NCBI RefSeq assembly: GCF_001836165.1
Contig: NZ_KV827662.1
Coordinates: forward strand, 62,001 to 126,000
Source: Corynebacterium sp. HMSC036D02
Lineage (GTDB): Bacteria; Actinomycetota; Actinomycetes; Mycobacteriales; Mycobacteriaceae
DNA length: 64,000 bases
Direction of reading: 5' to 3'
Shown: in pieces, positions 50,558-61,600 of the stretch
Layout of the letters: every line of letters begins with the position of its first letter
How positions within the stretch are numbered: position 1 is the stretch's first letter
Translations under genes and position numbers: made by a program
The notes under the pieces: model-generated
Seen by the model: the letters and a program-made list of their open reading frames with translations, nothing else
Told to the model about the DNA's origin: nothing
Database searches by the model: none

Positions 50558-52830
50558 TTACAGCGCCTGCGCCAGGTAGCGGGCGGTCACCGTGTCCTTG
50601 TCGAGGAACTCGCGCGGCGAGCAGGCCGCCACAACCTCGCCGCCGGCTGAGCCCGCGCCGGGACCGAGATCAATGATGTGATCGGCGTGCGCCAGGACGG
50701 CGCGGTGGTGTTCGACGCAGATGAGGGTGAGGTGGTCGTCGACAAGCGTGTCAAAGAGGCGCAGCAAGGTGTCGATATCTTTCTGATGCAGGCCCACCGT
50801 CGGCTCATCGAGCACGATGATGTCCGCAGTCGCCTTGCGGTCGCACAACCGCACCGCCAGCTTCAGCCGCTGGCGCTCGCCGCCAGAGAGCGTCGAGAGC
50901 GGCTGCCCCAGCGTCAGGTAGCCCAGCCCCACGGCAACGAGCTGCTCGTACACGCGCTTCGCAGCAGTAACTTTGGCCTCGCGGCAAAACTCCACGGCCT
51001 CAACCGCGGGAAGCGCGAGTACCTCCGCGATGTTCTTGCCCGCCAGCTCGTAACCCAAAACGTCGGCAGCAAAGCGGCGGCCCTCGCACACCTCGCAGGG
51101 CACATCCGCGCTGTCCATCGCACCAAACTCCACGGTCACCACGCCAGCGCCGGAACAGGCCGGGCACGCGCCCTCCGAGTTGAAAGAGAACATTCCCGGC
51201 GTGGCCCCATCGTTGGCCTTGGCGAAGGCCTTGCGCAGCGCGTCCATCGCACCGGTGTAGGTGGCCGGGTTTGAGCGCCGCGAGCCAGACAACGAAGACT
51301 GGTCGACAATGAGGATGCGGTCGTCGTCCGGCAGGCATTCCATCAGCGATGACTTTCCAGAACCCGCAACGCCCGAAATGACCGTGAGCACGCCCAGTGG
51401 AATATCCACGTCGACGCCCTTGAGATTGTTATGGGACGCCCCACGGATTTCCAGCGCTCCGGTGGGCTCGCGCACCTCATCCTTCAACGCCACCTTCCCG
51501 CTGACGGACGGTGCGGTACCGACGGAAAGGATTTCGCCGCCCGCCACTCCGGCGCCGGGGCCAAGCTCGACGACGCAATCCGCAATCGCCATCGTCGCCA
51601 GGTTGTGCTCCACCACGAGCACCGTGTTGCCCTTATCGCGCAGCTGCAGGAGAAGCTCGTTCATCCGCGTGACGTCATGCGGGTGTAGGCCAGCGGTCGG
51701 CTCATCAAAGACGTAGGTGACGTCTGTCAGCGCCGACCCGATGTGCTGCACCATGCGCGTGCGCTGTGCCTCGCCACCGCTCAGCGTTCCCGTCGGGCGC
51801 GCCAGAGTCAGGTAGCCCAGCCCCAAATCCAGGGCGGCCTCCAACCCGCGCAGCGGGGCCACGGCAAGCGGTGAGTTGATGGTGCGGAGCCATGCGGAGA
51901 CGTCGGCAAGCTCCATGTCGCAGACGTCCGCGATGGAGACTCCGTTGAGGTAGGACTCGCGCGCGTGCTGCGCCAGGCGCGTGCCATGGCACTCCGGGCA
52001 GTCCACGAAGACCACAGCGCGTTCGACAAAGGCACGCATGTGCTTTTGCAGGGACTCCACGAGCTTGCTCAACACGTTCGTCTTCAAACGCGTTACCAGC
52101 CCCATGTAGCTCATGTTGACGCCACCGACCTTGCCTTTGGTCTCGGTCTCATACAGGTCACGTTTCTGTTCCTCGGTGAAGTCCTGGACCGGCACGTCGG
52201 CTGGGTACAGCCCGGACTCGGCGTAGGCGCGCCACATCCACGAGCCCACCTTCATGCCGGGGTACATGATGGCGCCATCGTTCAACGTCAGAGTCTCATC
52301 AACGAGCTGGTGCTTGTCGACGTCCCCCACTTCCCCCTTCCCTCACACCTCGGGCACATGCCGCCGGTGCGCTCGAAACGACGCACCTCTTTGACGCCAT
52401 TGACCTCGATGGCGCCCTGCCCGGAGGCGGAGGGCACGTTGAAGGAATAGGCCGCGGGGCCGCCGGCGCGGGGCTCGGCTAGGCGGGAGAAGAGCACGCG
52501 GAGGTGCCCGGTGATGTCGGTGGCGGTACCGAACGTCGAGCGCGCGGAAGCCGCCATCGGTTCTTGGCCCACGACGATGGCTGCGGTGAGCCCTTCCAAG
52601 CGGTCCACGTCGGGGCGGGGTGGGGCTTGCATGAAGCCTTGGACGAAGCCGGGGTAGGTTTCGTTGATGAGACGCTGCGATTCAGCCGCAACGGTATCGA
52701 AGACCAGCGAGGTCTTGCCGGATCCGGACACGCCCGTGAAGACGGTGAGCTTGCGCTTAGGGATGCGCACGTCCACGTTCTTGAGGTTGTTTTCGCGGGC
52801 GCCGGTGACGGTGATGAATTCTTGTTCCAC
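50558..52830 (-). pseudogene. UvrA-like ABC ATPase, frameshifted
   Basis: Two frames make one UvrA-like protein of about 757 residues. The first (52830 to 52288) has Walker A GVSGSGKTS and CPRCEGRGK; the second (52330 to 50558) continues GDVDKHQLVDE and contains a CPECHG zinc pair, signature TLSGGEAQR, a second Walker A GVAGSGKSS, CPACSGAG/CEVCEG zinc module and LSGGERQR. Restoring one G near 52328-52334 joins RGK-V-GDV. It resembles the short UvrA-like drug-resistance (DrrC-type) group rather than UvrA itself. A GTG with AAGGGGG upstream starts the second frame, so two separate polypeptides are conceivable. Confidence 0.75.
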
Positions 52831-52877
52831 GGCTCAGCAGTCTACTAACGGGGCGGGGGTCCTGCCCCGGACACGGC

Positions 52878-52919
52878 GAAGGCCCGCCGCCCCGCAGATA
52901 TGCGGGTTAGCGGGCCTTC
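52878..52919. terminator. Intrinsic-type hairpin upstream of UvrA-like gene
   Basis: GAAGGCCCGC/GCGGGCCTTC (10 bp) encloses CCCGCA/TGCGGG (6 bp) around GATA. It lies between groEL and the UvrA-like gene, both on the minus strand, and could terminate groEL transcripts. Confidence 0.6.
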
Positions 52920-52930
52920 CTTACGGCTAT

Positions 52931-52965
52931 GCGGGAACCCTTGTGGCACGCGGGAACCCTTGTGG
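52931..52965. repeat. 16-bp direct repeat downstream of groEL
   Basis: GCGGGAACCCTTGTGG occurs at 52931-52946 and 52950-52965. Each copy starts like the left arm of the adjacent hairpin, suggesting duplicated partial copies. Confidence 0.75.
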
Positions 52966-52967
52966 TT

Positions 52968-52993
52968 GTGCGGGAAACGAATGTTTCCCGCAC
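52968..52993 (-). terminator. Perfect 11-bp hairpin after groEL
   Basis: GTGCGGGAAAC and GTTTCCCGCAC pair around GAAT. The structure begins 8 nt after the groEL stop and is the best candidate for groESL termination, though no T-run follows. Confidence 0.65.
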
Positions 52994-53000
52994 GCACGTT

Positions 53001-54629
<1,629 letters not shown>

Positions 54630-54923
54630 CTACTTCTCGATGACAGCGAGCAAATCACGAGCGGACAGCAGGAGATACTCCTGGCCGTCGTACTTCAGCT
54701 CGGTGCCGCCGTACTTGGAGAAGATGACGGTGTCGCCCTCGTTGACGCCAACCGGGACGACCTCGCCCTTGTCATTGGTGCGGCCCGGGCCGACAGCGAC
54801 GACGGTGGCCTCCTGCGGCTTCTCCTTCGCGGAGTCCGGGATAACCAGGCCGGATGCAGTGGTGGTCTCAGCTTCAACGATCTGGACGAGGACCTTGTCC
54901 TCCAGCGGCTTGATGTTTGCCAT
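54630..54923 (-). CDS. groES: Co-chaperonin GroES
   Basis: A 97-residue co-chaperonin with the mobile loop [19 protein letters not shown] and the conserved [16 protein letters not shown] 54923 has GGAGGAA about 6 nt upstream; an ATG five codons earlier would include the ribosome site itself. CIRCE lies 117 nt upstream. Confidence 0.97.
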   Translation of the reverse strand: MANIKPLEDKVLVQIVEAETTTASGLVIPDSAKEKPQEATVVAVGPGRTNDKGEVVPVGVNEGDTVIFSKYGGTELKYDGQEYLLLSARDLLAVIEK

Positions 54924-55039
54924 GATGATTTCCTCCAAAGTGTTCCTAGTGCGCGTCCACGTGGACGCGCGCGTGCCGGTTGTGGGTGTCCAGCACAGCC
55001 GTCGTCGCGGGTGAACAACTGTGGGTCAAAACAACCTGC

Positions 55040-55066
55040 CTAGCACTCTACCCTCGCGACTGCTAG
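55040..55066 (-). promoter_or_regulatory. CIRCE element (HrcA operator) of groESL
   Basis: CTAGCACTC-N9-GACTGCTAG differs from TTAGCACTC-N9-GAGTGCTAA at three positions, keeping the N9 spacing. It begins 3 nt beyond the stop of the upstream transporter gene and indicates HrcA heat-shock control. Confidence 0.75.
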
Positions 55067-55069
55067 CCC

Positions 55070-56344
55070 TCAACGTTGTGGGCCGCTAACCCGTTCGCCC
55101 TCCGCGAACGACGCGACTCGGGTGTGTACAAAGCCGGCCAACGCCAGCTTGACGACGCCCAGGGCAATAAACATTGCGCCGAATATTACGGCGAAGGACG
55201 GCCACCACAGCTCCTCCAGGATTGTCCGACCGAGTGCCTCTTGTGGGGTAAGGAGGCGGTGGAGTGGGAGGAGCGTCGCCAAACACAGCGCCCAGACCAC
55301 GCCGGCCGCAGTCAGGGTGAGGCACGCCGCCTCCCCCACTTGCACGCGCGCCCAGGCCGAGGGGGCGGCGCCCGCCAAGGTGAGGCCACGAATATCGGCC
55401 GCGATGCGCCCGTGCATAAGCAGCGAGGTAAGCACGGCGCCCACGATGCTAGGTGCGAAGACTGGACCCAAAAGGGCGAGGAAGGCCTGCCACGAGGACA
55501 GGGTGCCTCCGGCGCCTGCGTCGTTCCCAAAGCGCAGGCCCGAGCCGACGGCGACGATAAAGCCGCCGACGAGCACCCACGGCACGATGTGCGGGGTGGA
55601 AAAGCTTCGGCGCACGCGCACATTAGCCCCAGCGATGCCGGCCGCGCGGGTCCATTGATCCAGGACGGGCATAAGCCAGGGCAAAAAGAGCGCGACAAGG
55701 ATGACCAAGCCCATCTCGGCCGAGAGGAGGTCGCCGGGATCATCGATGTGTAGGCATCCATAGACCGTACTGCCGACAGCAACGGACGCGAGCAGGAATT
55801 TCACCATGAGCCACGCCGGGTGTGCGGTGGCGTGCGGCCGAAAGACTCGGCGCAGTGGAGGCAGCGCTCCGACTAGGGCCGCGGACATGCAGACAACTAT
55901 CGCAATACCAACGACCTGGCCTGTAATCGCAATGTCTGGCAAAGGGATGCCGTCGCTGCGCAGGGCGCGCACGCACGGCGCGAGCAGTGGACGGGCCGGC
56001 AGCACACCAAGAAATCCGGCGGCCGCGCTGACCACCGCGACTTGGCCCAGAATGAAAATCAGGATCATCCACCCAGGCATGCCCACCATGCGCCAGGAAC
56101 GGTAGACCGGCTCGCGCTCAGCGATGATAAGGCGCATCTGCGAGAGCGTCACCAGCACTACCACGCACAGTGACATGCCCAGCACTGTGCCGCCCAGAGG
56201 CCCAGCGGGGTTTTCTTCGGCTCCGGGGGAAGCGACCAGCATGGCTAGCGCTAGGGTGCACGAGGTGGAAGACACCACCAGGGTCAGCGCTACGGCCAGC
56301 CACGATAGCCAATTGGACTGTAAGTCCTTAAGCCACACCAGCAT
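55070..56344 (-). CDS. FtsX-like ABC transporter permease
   Basis: A 424-residue permease with about ten predicted helices. A TM helix at about 14-36, another pair near 55-75 and 92-116 (with the QMRLIIAEREPVYRSWRMVGMP coupling region between them), and a second FtsX-like half near 290-410 (ADIRGLTLAGAAPSAWARVQVGE) are visible. It lacks a large extracellular domain. ATG 56344 has GGAGGAGG upstream and overlaps the ATPase gene by 17 nt. Partner of the ATPase at 56328; the substrate is unknown, but the kinase/regulator neighbours suggest antimicrobial-peptide or envelope stress. Confidence 0.85.
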   Translation of the reverse strand: MLVWLKDLQSNWLSWLAVALTLVVSSTSCTLALAMLVASPGAEENPAGPLGGTVLGMSLCVVVLVTLSQMRLIIAEREPVYRSWRMVGMPGWMILIFILGQVAVVSAAAGFLGVLPARPLLAPCVRALRSDGIPLPDIAITGQVVGIAIVVCMSAALVGALPPLRRVFRPHATAHPAWLMVKFLLASVAVGSTVYGCLHIDDPGDLLSAEMGLVILVALFLPWLMPVLDQWTRAAGIAGANVRVRRSFSTPHIVPWVLVGGFIVAVGSGLRFGNDAGAGGTLSSWQAFLALLGPVFAPSIVGAVLTSLLMHGRIAADIRGLTLAGAAPSAWARVQVGEAACLTLTAAGVVWALCLATLLPLHRLLTPQEALGRTILEELWWPSFAVIFGAMFIALGVVKLALAGFVHTRVASFAEGERVSGPQR

Positions 56345-56933
56345 GGGCCACCTCCTCCAAGGAAATGACCCGGTCGGCCGCCTCGGCGGCAAGGTGCGAG
56401 TGAGTCACCATGATCACGCTGGCTCCATCGCGGGCAACGGCGTGAAGGTGGGAAAGGACGGTGGAAGCGGTGGCGTCGTCAAGCGCGCCCGTGGGCTCGT
56501 CAGCGAAGATATAGGGCGCTTGGGCCAGCAATGCCCGGGCGACAGCCACGCGTTGCTGCTGCCCACCAGAAAGCTGTGCGGGCAGGCGGCTCTCCAATCC
56601 AGCGAGACCGAGCGAATCGAAGACCTCTGCCACACGGCCGCGTGCAGGGCGCCGGCCGGAAAAGCGCGCCGTCAAGGTGGCATTGCGTTGCGCGTTGAGG
56701 GATTCCAGCAGGTTGTAGTCTTGGAATACAAATGCACGCTGCTTGCGCCCCGGCGCGTTGACTCGGCCGGAAGTGGGCTTATCGAGCCCGGATAACAGGT
56801 TCAGGAGCGTGGTTTTGCCGCTTCCCGATGGCCCCATGATGGCAACGAATTCGCCTGGGGCGATAGACACATTGACGCGATTGAGCACGGTGCGGCGGCC
56901 GTAGCGCTTACTAAGGTTTTCTGCTTTTAACAT
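56328..56933 (-). CDS. ABC transporter ATP-binding protein (LolD/MacB type)
   Basis: A 201-residue ATPase: Walker A GPSGSGKTT, Q-loop FQDYNLLESL, signature LSGGQQQR, Walker B YIFADEPTGALDD and switch His VTHSH. It energises the FtsX-like permease. ATG 56933 is chosen over a long upstream frame, which would read through the kinase promoter and a 16-bp palindrome. It is divergent from the histidine kinase, 112 nt apart. Confidence 0.92.
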   Translation of the reverse strand: MLKAENLSKRYGRRTVLNRVNVSIAPGEFVAIMGPSGSGKTTLLNLLSGLDKPTSGRVNAPGRKQRAFVFQDYNLLESLNAQRNATLTARFSGRRPARGRVAEVFDSLGLAGLESRLPAQLSGGQQQRVAVARALLAQAPYIFADEPTGALDDATASTVLSHLHAVARDGASVIMVTHSHLAAEAADRVISLEEVAHAGVA

Positions 56934-56992
56934 GCCTTTGATTCCACTCGGCCACGCACAACAATGACATGGGGCGGGCTGCCCGAAAAATG

Positions 56993-57008
56993 GTGGAGCT
57001 AGCTCCAC
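56993..57008. promoter_or_regulatory. 16-bp perfect palindrome between ABC and kinase genes
   Basis: GTGGAGCTAGCTCCAC is perfectly symmetrical. It lies 24 nt before the kinase -10 (TAGGGT, 57032-57037) and 60 nt before the ATPase start, in the region from which both divergent units are transcribed. It is the natural candidate operator for the response regulator. Confidence 0.6.
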
Positions 57009-57045
57009 TGCCCTTCCACCGGCATGGCGGATAGGGTCGAAGACT

Positions 57046-58176
57046 ATGCGAACCTTCAAAGCCTGTGCGTGGAGCCTCCTCCTCGGCATGCTGTGTATCC
57101 CAACCTTGGTGATTTCGGTGCTGATGCTGCCGTGGATCCCGTTGGTGGGTCGCGCCGCGGAACTTGTCGGCCGGTTGGGCGCGCAGTGGATGGGCGTGGA
57201 AATTCCACCCCGGCGCGCAGATCGATGGTTTGATTGGCAGCAGTTCTATCACCTCGTGTTGCAGTTATTGATTTCGACTGCATGCTTTACCGCGTGGACG
57301 GCCCTGGGTTTCACAGCGGGTGTGCTAGCGATAGCGCCATTCGTACCTAAGGCCGAGTTCTCCGTTGGCGAGTGGTCCACCTCCAACCGACCGCTTATTT
57401 TCTTAACCTGCTGGCTGGCTGCTCTGTTGCTTGTGTTGTTACTGGTAGGTCTCAACCGCCTCTTGGTCTCAGCGTCGGTCTCGCTGACCCGACTGGCATT
57501 GAGTCCTTCGGCCGAGGAAATGGCGGCCTCGCGTGCCACGCTTATCGATGCCTTCTCCGGCGAGCGCCGCCGCATCGAACGCGAACTGCACGATGGCCCG
57601 CAGCAGTACCTCACTGCGCTCAAGCTCAACTTGGCCGCGGCAAAACTACAAGCCCCGCCCCAGGCACAGCAGGCCTTGACTGACGCAGAACATAATGCCT
57701 CTTTGGCTCTGGCTTCATTGCGGGCGACAGTGCGTGGCATTGCGCCGCAGGTGCTTTTCGACGACGGGCTTATCCCCGCCCTCGACGAGTTACTCGCCCA
57801 TTCCGGGCTTGAGACCACACTTCGCGTAGAGGGCGCTGAGAGCTCGATAGACGAGACCACAGCACTGCTGGCCTATCATGCAGTCGCCGAGGCGCTCACA
57901 AACGCCTCTAAACACGGCGCAGCCACCGAAGCCGTGGTAACGGTCGCTTTTAGGGATATGCTGCGCCTAGAAATCGTAGATAATGGCATGGGCCCCACGG
58001 CCAAAGAGCCGGACGGTGAGAGTGCAGCTGTGGGTTCGGGCACGGGCCTCGCCGGGCTGCGTGAGCGTGCTGCTGCACTCGGCGGCACAGTAACCTTTGG
58101 TGCTGATAGCACCAATGCTACGGGTAAAGGCGGCGGCCAGCTGCTGGTCAAACTACCGCTGAAGGAGGCGGAATGA
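57046..58176 (+). CDS. Sensor histidine kinase
   Basis: A 376-residue NarL-class kinase with four predicted N-terminal helices (about 10-30, 68-100 and 118-143) and no large sensor domain, a HisKA_3 region (RRRIERELHDGPQQYLTAL, His about 181) and an ATPase domain (AVAEALTNASKHG, VDNGMGP, GTGLAGLRERAAALGG). TAGGGT is 8 nt before the ATG. It overlaps the regulator gene by four bases. A LiaS/BceS-like function linked to the divergent ABC transporter is likely. Confidence 0.9.
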   Translation: MRTFKACAWSLLLGMLCIPTLVISVLMLPWIPLVGRAAELVGRLGAQWMGVEIPPRRADRWFDWQQFYHLVLQLLISTACFTAWTALGFTAGVLAIAPFVPKAEFSVGEWSTSNRPLIFLTCWLAALLLVLLLVGLNRLLVSASVSLTRLALSPSAEEMAASRATLIDAFSGERRRIERELHDGPQQYLTALKLNLAAAKLQAPPQAQQALTDAEHNASLALASLRATVRGIAPQVLFDDGLIPALDELLAHSGLETTLRVEGAESSIDETTALLAYHAVAEALTNASKHGAATEAVVTVAFRDMLRLEIVDNGMGPTAKEPDGESAAVGSGTGLAGLRERAAALGGTVTFGADSTNATGKGGGQLLVKLPLKEAE

Positions 58177-58808
58177 AGTTACTACTCGCAGAAGATTCCG
58201 CGCTCCTGCGCGCGGGTCTGGAGCAACTACTCGGTGCTCTCGGTCATAGCGTCACGGCGGTCACAGATGCCGAAGCACTGCGCGCCATCGCAGTGCAGGA
58301 AGACTTCGACCTCATTATCAGCGATGTGCGCATGCCGCCCACGATGACCGATGACGGGCTTCAAGCCGTGCACGATCTGCGGGCAGCCGACCCCACCCAA
58401 CCCGTGGTGGTGCTGAGCCAATACGTAGCGGCAAGCTATCTCGACCGCCTCCTGGAGCACGGCGGATTCGGGTACCTACTCAAGGAGCGCGTTTCTGATG
58501 TTGAAGAATTCGTGCGCACGCTTGACGATGTCGCCCGCGGCGGCACCGTGGTGGACCCAGAGGTGGTCACGGCGCTGCTTTCTGCAAGGCACACTGGTCT
58601 AGCCCGGCTCACCGCTCGCGAGCGGGAGGTACTGGGGCTTATGGCCCAAGGATTGAGCAATAAAGACATTGAAGACACGCTCGTCCTTACCTCCGGAGCA
58701 GTAAGCAAGCATGTCTCCAATGTATTTATAAAGCTCGGGTTTCGACCCGAGGACTCCAACCGGCGGGTGAAGGCCGTATTGGCATGGCTGCGCCACACCG
58801 AGCGCTAG
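58173..58808 (+). CDS. LuxR-type response regulator
   Basis: A 211-residue NarL-family regulator, receiver Asp51 (LIISDVRMPP), conserved Lys in YLLKERV, and a LuxR HTH (LTAREREVLGLMAQGLSNKDIEDTL ). It ends the kinase-regulator pair. Predicted target: the palindrome at 56993-57008 controlling the divergent ABC transporter. Confidence 0.92.
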   Translation: MKLLLAEDSALLRAGLEQLLGALGHSVTAVTDAEALRAIAVQEDFDLIISDVRMPPTMTDDGLQAVHDLRAADPTQPVVVLSQYVAASYLDRLLEHGGFGYLLKERVSDVEEFVRTLDDVARGGTVVDPEVVTALLSARHTGLARLTAREREVLGLMAQGLSNKDIEDTLVLTSGAVSKHVSNVFIKLGFRPEDSNRRVKAVLAWLRHTER

Positions 58809-58842
58809 AAAAGCGCTGAGGCCCTACAAACAAGGGCTGGAA

Positions 58843-59271
58843 TTAGACCTGTCGGTGGGAGTTCAGCACAGCCGCGCGCCACAGCTGGTACTCCTCCGGG
58901 TTGTCCTCGCGGTAGTTCTTCACCGCGCGGATGCCGTGCTCCACGGCCTCGGCGACCTCGTCGATGTTCTTGTCGTCGCCGTCGGCCGCAACAAAGATGA
59001 CTGGGCCGCAGATTGAGCGGATTGGGTCCTGCAGGAAAGCGGAGTTGCCGGTAGCCGCAGCGTTGCGGGCCAAGGAGGCCACCGGGTTCGGGTCGGCGTC
59101 GTCAGCCTTCGCGTTCGGGTTAAACAACGCCGCGTAGGTCTGGCCATCATCCTGGAAGGCCACGGAAACGCGATCCTCGGTGGTACCACCGAGGAATTGA
59201 TTTGCCTGTTCGAGCTCAAACTCGATGATGCGGCGGGACAGATCAGGGTTAACGAGGAATCCAGTGGTCAT
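58843..59271 (-). CDS. Conserved hypothetical protein
   Basis: A 142-residue cytoplasmic protein starting MTTGFLVNPDLSRRII with an AFQDDGQTYAALFNPNAKADD segment and a C-terminal helix (KNYREDNPEEYQLWRAA). I do not recognise the family. The ATG at 59271 has AAAGGAG about 11 nt upstream; an ATG-rich longer frame begins at 59346. It lies 78 nt after tsaD and convergent with the response regulator. Confidence 0.7.
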   Translation of the reverse strand: MTTGFLVNPDLSRRIIEFELEQANQFLGGTTEDRVSVAFQDDGQTYAALFNPNAKADDADPNPVASLARNAAATGNSAFLQDPIRSICGPVIFVAADGDDKNIDEVAEAVEHGIRAVKNYREDNPEEYQLWRAAVLNSHRQV

Positions 59272-59349
59272 AACGGTGTGAGCTCCTTTTGTGTGAGCCG
59301 GACGATTATCGGTCATCACACTACCGGCACCCTGGGGGTTGCGCATCCG

Positions 59350-60402
59350 CTAGCGCGCGGCGGCCACGAGCGGCACTTCCACCTCAAGCTGCGTATCGGT
59401 CCCGCATGCCAGGCCGGAGGGTTCTGCGCCTTCGTGAATGAGCTGGGCGGCCACCGCCGCGATCATCACGCCGTTGTCGGTGCACAGCTTGAAGCGCGGC
59501 ACACGCAGCTCGATTCCCGCGGATTCGCAGCGCTTCGCCGCCAAGGCGCGCAGCCGCGAATTCGCAGCCACGCCGCCGCCGAGCAGCAGCACCTTGGCGC
59601 CAGTGTCCTGGCAGGCGCGCACGGCCTTGGCGGTCAGCACATCCGCCACCGCCTCTTGGAAGGAGGCGCAGAGATCCTCAACCTGGACCGTGGTGCCCTC
59701 GCGCTCGGCCTTTTCCACGTGGCGGGCTACTGCCGTTTTGAGCCCCGAGAAGGAGAAGTTGTGGCGGTTGGGCCCGCGCAGGTCCTCGGCCTTGGACAAA
59801 CCACGCGGCAAATCGATGGTGGGCTCGCCTTGGGCGGCCAGCTTATCGATGACCGGCCCTCCCGGATACCCCAACCCCAGGAGGCGGGAGACTTTGTCGT
59901 AGGCTTCGCCGGCGGCGTCGTCAAGCGTGGTGCCCAACTCCTTCATGGGTTTGCCCACGGCTTCGACCTCGAGCAGCTGGGTGTGGCCGCCGGAGACGAG
60001 CAGCGCCACCGAGTGCGGCAGCTCCTCGCCCTCCAGGTTGGCCACCGCGACGTGCCCGCCGAGGTGGTTGACGCCGTAGAAGGGCACGCCCCACGCGGAG
60101 GCGAAGGCCTTGGCTGCCGACGCCCCGACGAGGAGCGCGCCGGCCAGTCCCGGCCCCACGGTGGCGGCCACCGCATCGGGCTTCTCGACGCCCGCCTCCT
60201 CCAACGCCGCCTTCATCACCTGCGGCATGGCTTCGAGGTGAGCGCGGGAGGCAATCTCCGGCACCACGCCGCCGAAGCGGGCGTGCTGCTCCATGGAGGA
60301 GGCGACGACGTCGGCGCGGATCTCCATGTGGCCGTTATCAGACAGCTCGATGATGCCCACGCCGGTTTCGTCGCAGGAGGACTCGATGCCGAGGATTAAC
60401 AT
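59350..60402 (-). CDS. tsaD: tRNA N6-threonylcarbamoyladenosine transferase TsaD
   Basis: A 350-residue ASKHA-fold enzyme transferring threonylcarbamoyl to A37 of ANN-decoding tRNAs. The [12 protein letters not shown] phosphate loop, metal ligands in VNHLGGHVA and the [11 protein letters not shown] motif are present. It overlaps rimI by seven bases and closes the t6A operon. It contains one sense copy of the GCTTGNCGACG repeat. Confidence 0.97.
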   Translation of the reverse strand: MLILGIESSCDETGVGIIELSDNGHMEIRADVVASSMEQHARFGGVVPEIASRAHLEAMPQVMKAALEEAGVEKPDAVAATVGPGLAGALLVGASAAKAFASAWGVPFYGVNHLGGHVAVANLEGEELPHSVALLVSGGHTQLLEVEAVGKPMKELGTTLDDAAGEAYDKVSRLLGLGYPGGPVIDKLAAQGEPTIDLPRGLSKAEDLRGPNRHNFSFSGLKTAVARHVEKAEREGTTVQVEDLCASFQEAVADVLTAKAVRACQDTGAKVLLLGGGVAANSRLRALAAKRCESAGIELRVPRFKLCTDNGVMIAAVAAQLIHEGAEPSGLACGTDTQLEVEVPLVAAAR

Positions 60403-60911
60403 CTCTCACTCTTTCGTGGTCGGTACATGGTGTGGGCGTCCGCGCCGGAGGGCTGGTAGTAATTGCGGCGCAGGCCGTTAATGACAAAATCATAAGCCTC
60501 ATAGAGGCGAATGGCCGGATCGTTGCCCACGCGAACCTCAAGGAAGATGGGCGCATCGTGGGAATCTGCAAGCTCGACGATGGCGTCCATCATCAGCCGC
60601 GCGATGCCCTGCCGTTGGGCTGCGGGGTCGACGCCGATGGTGCGGATTTCGAACTCCGGCCAGGCAGCGGGCCCCATCCGCCCCACGCCGGCGTAACCGA
60701 GAACTTCCACGCGGTTGTCGTTGTGGTCATCGCGGTTGTCGTTGTGGTCATCGCGGTTGACATTCATGTCAACCGCCCAGTACGTGGTGTGCCCCGCCGC
60801 AATTTCCTGCTCGAAGGCTCGCGCCGGCCATGGGCTTTCGCCGGGGAAAAGGACCTTCTCTAACTCGGCACAGCGCGACGCGTCCGCAGACGTTAGTGGC
60901 CGCAGCCTCAT
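60396..60911 (-). CDS. rimI: Ribosomal-protein-alanine N-acetyltransferase RimI-like
   Basis: A 171-residue GNAT acetyltransferase: [17 protein letters not shown], the acetyl-CoA loop [16 protein letters not shown] and [16 protein letters not shown]. It modifies an N-terminal alanine, classically of ribosomal protein S18. An insertion of about 14 residues (NRDDHND twice) is encoded by a tandem 21-bp repeat. It overlaps tsaB as ATGA and tsaD by seven bases. Confidence 0.92.
   Translation of the reverse strand: MRLRPLTSADASRCAELEKVLFPGESPWPARAFEQEIAAGHTTYWAVDMNVNRDDHNDNRDDHNDNRVEVLGYAGVGRMGPAAWPEFEIRTIGVDPAAQRQGIARLMMDAIVELADSHDAPIFLEVRVGNDPAIRLYEAYDFVINGLRRNYYQPSGADAHTMYRPRKSERC
60710..60751. 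repeat. Tandem 21-bp repeat inside rimI
   Basis: A 21-bp unit beginning CGCGGTTGTCG occurs at 60710-60730 and 60731-60751 with no difference. A third partial copy (CGCGGTTGA) follows at 60752. It encodes NRDDHND repeats and could vary in copy number without shifting the frame. Confidence 0.9.
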
Positions 60912-61600
60912 GATGCCGGTGTCTCCTCGTTGCCGCCGACCAAGGCGGCCGAGCGCGGCTTGGCCTTCGGCTCCACGGCATCGGGGCGGCGTAGGTAGAG
61001 CGGGACGAGCGGCTCGGGTTCAGCGGACAAGTCAGCGCAGGCAACCAAACCCTCTGCGCGCGGGGTAGCCCACTCGCTGGGAAGGTCAGCGATGTCCTCC
61101 GGCAAACGTGGAGCAATAGATTCTGGGAAAACCAGAAGCGCACTCGCTGGGCTCGCGAGTCCGGCGGCGCTCAGATCAAGGGTTTCCGGCTTCGATACGT
61201 TGGGGCCGCTACGGCGCTCGCCGTCCACATAGGTGGCCCAGTAGACCTCTTTGCGGCGAGCGTCGATAGCCACCAGCCACTCCCCCGTGCGCCCGTGCGC
61301 GATGGCGTCCAAGGTGCACACACCATGTACCGGCAGGTGAAGGGCCACTCCCAGGGCGGAAGCGGTTGCCATGCCCACGCGCAGGCCGGTGAACGGTCCG
61401 GGCCCCGTGCCGACAACGATGGCGGAGAGGTCGGCATAGGTCAGAGAGGCGTCGGCAAGCAGCTCTTCGATGGTAGGGATGAGCTGCTCGTTGTGGGCGC
61501 GCGTACCACTGATGACGCGGTCGATGCTCTCCCCGGTGTCGGTGTCAACGATGCCCGTGACCAGATCCGTGGTGGCGGTATCGAGTGCGAGAACCTTCAT
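60908..61600 (-). CDS. tsaB: tRNA t6A biosynthesis protein TsaB
   Basis: A 230-residue TsaD partner: VLALDTATTDLVTGIV, GTGPGPFTGLRVGMATA and VVAIDARRKEVYWATY. It stabilises the TsaD complex. Its ATG shares a base with the preceding stop (TAATG) and its end overlaps rimI as ATGA, so translation is coupled throughout the operon. Confidence 0.95.
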   Translation of the reverse strand: MKVLALDTATTDLVTGIVDTDTGESIDRVISGTRAHNEQLIPTIEELLADASLTYADLSAIVVGTGPGPFTGLRVGMATASALGVALHLPVHGVCTLDAIAHGRTGEWLVAIDARRKEVYWATYVDGERRSGPNVSKPETLDLSAAGLASPASALLVFPESIAPRLPEDIADLPSEWATPRAEGLVACADLSAEPEPLVPLYLRRPDAVEPKAKPRSAALVGGNEETPAS

